A stretch of 23,655 bases of DNA from an uncultured Desulfovibrio sp. (GTDB taxonomy: Bacteria > Desulfobacterota > Desulfovibrionia > Desulfovibrionales > Desulfovibrionaceae). The DNA is taken from assembly GCA_900547595.1 (NCBI GenBank), contig URHE01000026.1, forward strand, positions 1 through 23,655, read 5' to 3'. Below the pieces are notes generated by a model that did not search any database, was not told the DNA's origin, and saw only the letters and a list, made by a program, of their open reading frames with translations. A program made the position numbers and the translations under genes. This document shows positions 20,975 to 23,655 of this stretch, in pieces. Each line of letters opens with the position of its first letter. The first letter of the stretch is position 1.

Positions 20975-21967
20975 CTACGGTTTCCTGGCGCGGGGATGCG
21001 CCTGGTCGTAAACGCGCATGAGCCGCTCCAGGCTGACCTGGGTATAGCGCTGGGTCGTGGCGAGGCGCTTGTGGCCGAGCAGTTCCTGGACGCTGCGCAG
21101 GTCCGCCCCGGCATCCAGAAGATGGGTGGCAAAGGAATGCCGCAACGCATGCGGCGAGATGGTCACGTCAAGCCCCGCCTCGCGGCAGAGGCGGGCGATG
21201 CGGCGCGCCGCCTCGCGGCGGTTGAGGCGCCTGCCCCGCGCGCCCACGAAGAGCGCCGGGCAGTCCACGGCGGCAAGATAGGGCCGTTCCTCCAGCCACG
21301 CGTCAAGCGCATGCAGGGACGCGTCCGAAAGCGGGGCCATGCGCTCGCGGGCGCCCTTGCCCATGACGCGCGCCATGCCTTCCGCAAGCTGGATGTCGTC
21401 CATATCCAGCCCCAGCGCTTCGGAGATCCGCAGGCCGGAGCCATAGAGAAGTTCCGCAAGGGCAAGATCGCGGCAGCGCAGACGCGCCGCATCGGGATCG
21501 GTGAGGGGCGGCGCCGGGGATGCCGGGTGCGCGTCCAGCAGGGCGCGGGCTTCCTCCACATTGAGGATGCGCGGCTGGCGCCGTTCCTGACGCGGGTTGC
21601 GTACCAGGGCGGCCACATTGGTGTCCACCAGGCCCTGGCGCTGCAGATGGCGGAAGAATGTCCGCGCCGCCGCGAGCTTGCGCGCCATGGTGCTTCGCGC
21701 CAGGCCCCGGCGGTAGAGCTGGCCGATCCACGCCTGGATATGCCGGTGGCCGACCTCCGCCGGGCGCCCCACATCCACGCCGCGGGCGGCCAGATCGCGG
21801 ACAAGCTGGTCAAGGTCAGCCGCATAGGCGGCGCGCGTGGTTTCCGGCGCGCCCCGCTCCACCGCCATCCAGTCGAGAAATCCCGTCACGAGGCGCAGTG
21901 CTTCGGGCGAAGGCCGGGGACTGGCGTCGGCAGCTCCGGCGCAAGCGCCAGGGGAGGGACGTTTCAT
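20975..21967 (-). CDS. xerC: Tyrosine recombinase XerC/XerD
   Basis: The 330-residue product has an N-terminal SAM-like DNA-binding domain (about 22-110) and a catalytic domain with every active-site residue: Arg180 (LYGSGLRISEAL), Lys204 (GKGARER), His273 and Arg276 (SPHALRHSFATHLL), His299 (LLGHKRLATTQ) and nucleophile Tyr308 (RYTQVS). The length and HALRHSFATHLLDAGADLRSVQELLGH stretch are those of Xer recombinases, which resolve chromosome dimers at dif with FtsK, rather than phage integrases. XerC versus XerD cannot be told from the sequence alone. ATG 21967 overlaps the dprA stop in an ATGA arrangement, which fixes the start and implies coupled translation. It carries a roughly 20-residue Ala/Pro-rich N-terminal extension. 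No attachment site or other mobile-element gene is nearby, arguing for a housekeeping role. Confidence 0.92.
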   Translation of the reverse strand: MKRPSPGACAGAADASPRPSPEALRLVTGFLDWMAVERGAPETTRAAYAADLDQLVRDLAARGVDVGRPAEVGHRHIQAWIGQLYRRGLARSTMARKLAAARTFFRHLQRQGLVDTNVAALVRNPRQERRQPRILNVEEARALLDAHPASPAPPLTDPDAARLRCRDLALAELLYGSGLRISEALGLDMDDIQLAEGMARVMGKGARERMAPLSDASLHALDAWLEERPYLAAVDCPALFVGARGRRLNRREAARRIARLCREAGLDVTISPHALRHSFATHLLDAGADLRSVQELLGHKRLATTQRYTQVSLERLMRVYDQAHPRARKP

Positions 21968-23244
21968 GGCGTGGCCTCATACCGCGCGCCGGGGAGCCTG
22001 CGGACCCTGCCCAGTATCTCGAGGCCGACGAGCAGGGCGCTGAGTTCCGCCACGGAAATCTCCAGTGCCTGGGCAAGCGTGTCGATATGCACGGCGCCGT
22101 TTTCGCGCAGGTGGGCGAGCAGGCGTTCCTTGCGGTCTGCCGTGCCCAGCGTTTCCGCCGCCGCGCGGGCGGCCCCGGCGAGGGGCGGCGCGGGGGACGG
22201 CGCTTGCGGCGCCGCTTCCTCCGGTGGCAGGCTCGCTTCGCTGATGCTGTAGGGGCGCAGAACCTCGGCAAGATCGCGGAGAATATCCTCAACACTGAAT
22301 ACGGGCCGCGCGCCCTGGCGGATCAGCTCCTGACAGCCGGCGCACTGGGCGTCGAGCGCCGGGCCCGGCACGGCAAAGACCTCGCGGTTCTGCTCCAGCG
22401 CCATGCGCGCCGTGATCAGGCTCCCCGAACGGCTTGCGGCCTCGATGACTGCCACGCCCAGCGCAAGGCCGCTGATGATGCGGTTGCGGATGGGGAAATT
22501 TCCCGCCAGCGGCGGTGTGCCAGGCGCGAATTCTGAAACGAGGAGGCCCCGCCGGGCCATGCGCTCAAAGAGTTCCCCGCCGGAGCGGGGATAAATGCGG
22601 TCAATGCCGGTGCCGAGAACGCCGATGCTCCGGCCCACGCCGTTCAGCGCCGCCGCGTGCGCCACGCTGTCGATGCCCTGGGCCATGCCCGAGATCACGG
22701 TGATGCCGCAGGCGGCCAGGCGGCGCGCCATGTGGGCGGCCACCTCCAGGGCATGGGGACCGGCGCGCCGCGAGCCCACCACGGCAATGGCGGGAGCGCG
22801 GAGCAGCGAGGCATCGCCGCGGCAGTAGAGAAGGGCCGGGGCGTCGGAAAGTTCGCGGAGCAGTCGGGGAAAGGCGGGGTCGGTCCACAGGAGGATGGCG
22901 GCATCAAGGGCGCGGGCGCCATCCCATTCCTTGTGCGCTTCCGCGCGCCAGGCTCCGGTGGCAAGCTCCCCGGCCTGCCGCCTGTTCAGCCCGGCGCGGC
23001 CCCATTCCCCGGGCGCGCGGACGGCGGCATAGGCGGAGCCGAAGGCCCGGAGCAGACGCGCGCGGGATCGCGCTCCGAGGCCCCGGCAATGCCGCAGGGC
23101 GAGCGCCGCCCAGTATTCGGTGCGCCCCGCCTCATCCAGCGCGGAGAACGGACGCGGTGCCGGGGCATCCCCTCCCGGGGCCCCAGCGGCATCGGGAGCC
23201 GGCGTGACGGCGGCATGCGCGCGGGGGCCGACGCGCTCCGGCAC
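21964..23244 (-). CDS. dprA: DNA-processing protein DprA (Smf)
   Basis: From GTG 23244 the product is about 426 residues. It has a Pro/Ala-rich lead (1-35), a helical N-terminal domain (about 40-95), a Rossmann-like DNA_processg_A core (about 120-315) with AIAVVGSRRAG, ISGMAQGIDSVAH, VLGTGIDRIYP, FPIRNRIISGL and SRSGSLITARMALEQ, and a C-terminal winged-helix domain (about 370-423). DprA binds incoming single-stranded DNA and loads RecA during natural transformation; it is also kept in bacteria not known to be competent. The start is uncertain: no ATG lies upstream of the core, and the frame stays open across cpoB. GTG 23244, 17 nt after the cpoB stop, is the first plausible start, with a poor ribosome site. 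The gene overlaps xerC by 4 nt; dprA-xerC neighbourhoods are known in other phyla. Confidence 0.92.
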   Translation of the reverse strand: MPERVGPRAHAAVTPAPDAAGAPGGDAPAPRPFSALDEAGRTEYWAALALRHCRGLGARSRARLLRAFGSAYAAVRAPGEWGRAGLNRRQAGELATGAWRAEAHKEWDGARALDAAILLWTDPAFPRLLRELSDAPALLYCRGDASLLRAPAIAVVGSRRAGPHALEVAAHMARRLAACGITVISGMAQGIDSVAHAAALNGVGRSIGVLGTGIDRIYPRSGGELFERMARRGLLVSEFAPGTPPLAGNFPIRNRIISGLALGVAVIEAASRSGSLITARMALEQNREVFAVPGPALDAQCAGCQELIRQGARPVFSVEDILRDLAEVLRPYSISEASLPPEEAAPQAPSPAPPLAGAARAAAETLGTADRKERLLAHLRENGAVHIDTLAQALEISVAELSALLVGLEILGRVRRLPGARYEATP

Positions 23245-23261
23245 CGGCGTGTGCGCGTCGC

Positions 23262-23655
23262 TCAGCGCGCCACCCCCATGGACCGTGCGCGGCGGGCAGC
23301 ATCGGAATTGGGGAACTGCGTCATCAGCGCCCGGTACTTTTCCGCCGCGCCGGCCTTGTCGCCGAGGCGGCTCAGGGTCATGCCCGCCTTGAGCAGGGCA
23401 TCCGCGTTCTTGTGGTGCCGCGGATGGCCGTCGTTCACGCCCTGAAACTGCGCGAGCGCGTCCTGATACTTGCCCTGGGAGTACAGGCACTCGCCGATCC
23501 AGTATTCGGCATTGGCCGCATAGCGTCCGTCGGGGTACTGCTGAAGAAAGTCGCGGAAAAGGCGGATGCCTTCATTCGTCCTTCCGGCAAGCGTGGCATT
23601 GAGCGCGGCCTTGTAGGCGGCCTCCTCCCCGCGCGGGGAGGCCGCGCGCGGCGTT
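23262..23655 (-). CDS. cpoB: CpoB/YbgF-like tetratricopeptide protein, C-terminal part
   Basis: The last 130 residues are visible in one frame from base 23654 to a TGA at 23262; the start lies outside the window. Three TPR-like units follow the YbgF/CpoB pattern: AAYKAALNATLAGRTNEGIRLFRDFLQQYPDGRYAANA, EYWIGECLYSQGKYQDALAQFQ, and NADALLKAGMTLSRLGDKAGAAEKYRALMTQFPNSDAARRA. The YPDGRYAANAEYWIGE and FPNSDAA turns are diagnostic. CpoB is a periplasmic partner of TolA that coordinates peptidoglycan synthesis by PBP1B with outer-membrane constriction at division. The signal peptide and the N-terminal coiled coil cannot be seen here, so an unrelated TPR protein with the same end is possible. No tol or pal gene lies in the window; dprA follows after 17 nt and may share the transcript. 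Confidence 0.85.
   Translation of the reverse strand, partial: TPRAASPRGEEAAYKAALNATLAGRTNEGIRLFRDFLQQYPDGRYAANAEYWIGECLYSQGKYQDALAQFQGVNDGHPRHHKNADALLKAGMTLSRLGDKAGAAEKYRALMTQFPNSDAARRARSMGVAR

Noticed and set aside
20975..21967. Integrase of a mobile element
   Set aside because: The tyrosine recombinase is Xer-like, is joined to dprA by ATGA overlap, and has no phage, cargo gene, tRNA or att repeat nearby.
20801..22252. A 483-codon plus-strand open frame opposite xerC and dprA
   Set aside because: It is antisense to two genes with all catalytic motifs; no domain.
23245..23490. Long N-terminal extension of DprA
   Set aside because: This frame covers the end of cpoB and reads as Arg/Gly/Pro-rich shadow; cpoB has clear TPR motifs in the other frame.
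23624..23641. Perfect 18-nt palindrome CCTCCCCGCGCGGGGAGG
   Set aside because: It lies within the cpoB coding frame with no U-run. It resembles the skp terminator stem by GC-rich chance.

Overview
The window is compact, GC-rich bacterial chromosome from a Gram-negative with a complete outer-membrane biogenesis apparatus (BamA, Lol transporter, Skp, FabZ). Several traits together point to a deltaproteobacterial sulfate reducer of the Desulfovibrionaceae type: an RluA-family pseudouridine synthase fused to dephospho-CoA kinase, an SH3/NlpC-P60 lipoprotein like those known from Desulfovibrio, a family II (PpaC) pyrophosphatase, and the dprA-xerC pair next to a CpoB-like gene. This assignment is inference from gene content; no rRNA gene is present to test it. 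I saw no tRNA, rRNA, CRISPR array, insertion sequence, prophage or attachment site.

Layout. 1-1070: the 3' end of an acetyl-CoA synthetase gene converges on an isochorismatase-fold hydrolase gene, with a strong hairpin between them. 1320-13019: a long minus-strand envelope block, read from high to low coordinates: SH3/NlpC-P60 lipoprotein, RluA-CoaE fusion, a single LolC/E-type permease, lolD, bamA (terminator), a TPR-AMIN-amidase, skp (terminator), fabZ (terminator). The first five genes overlap or abut: GTGA overlap at 11661-11664, 2 nt between lolC and lolD, 20 nt overlap between lolD and bamA. 13240-14432: plus-strand YkgJ-type cysteine-cluster gene, then pyrR, divergent from the envelope block. 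14485-16041: minus-strand MprF-type membrane flippase without its aminoacyl-transferase domain. 16299-16787: greA, divergent from the flippase, with a long structured leader. 16813-19731: a large three-domain family 2 glycosyltransferase. 19830-20750: ppaC. 20975-23655: cpoB (partial), dprA and xerC, all minus strand.

How the genes work together. LolD plus the one LolC/E-type protein should release lipoproteins from the inner membrane. BamA folds outer-membrane proteins that the chaperone Skp carries across the periplasm. FabZ supplies hydroxyacyl-chain dehydration for fatty acids and lipid A precursors. The NlpC/P60 lipoprotein and the amidase remodel peptidoglycan. The flippase may change inner-membrane lipid charge, and the glycosyltransferase may build surface glycans. 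CpoB links wall synthesis to outer-membrane constriction. The rest are housekeeping genes.

No clearly new defence or mobile system is visible. The most unusual content is in protein architecture: the RluA-CoaE fusion, a BamA with an extra N-terminal domain, an amidase with an internally duplicated TPR module, a synthase-less MprF, and a glycosyltransferase with one canonical domain between two degenerate ones. The greA leader carries a terminator-like element.
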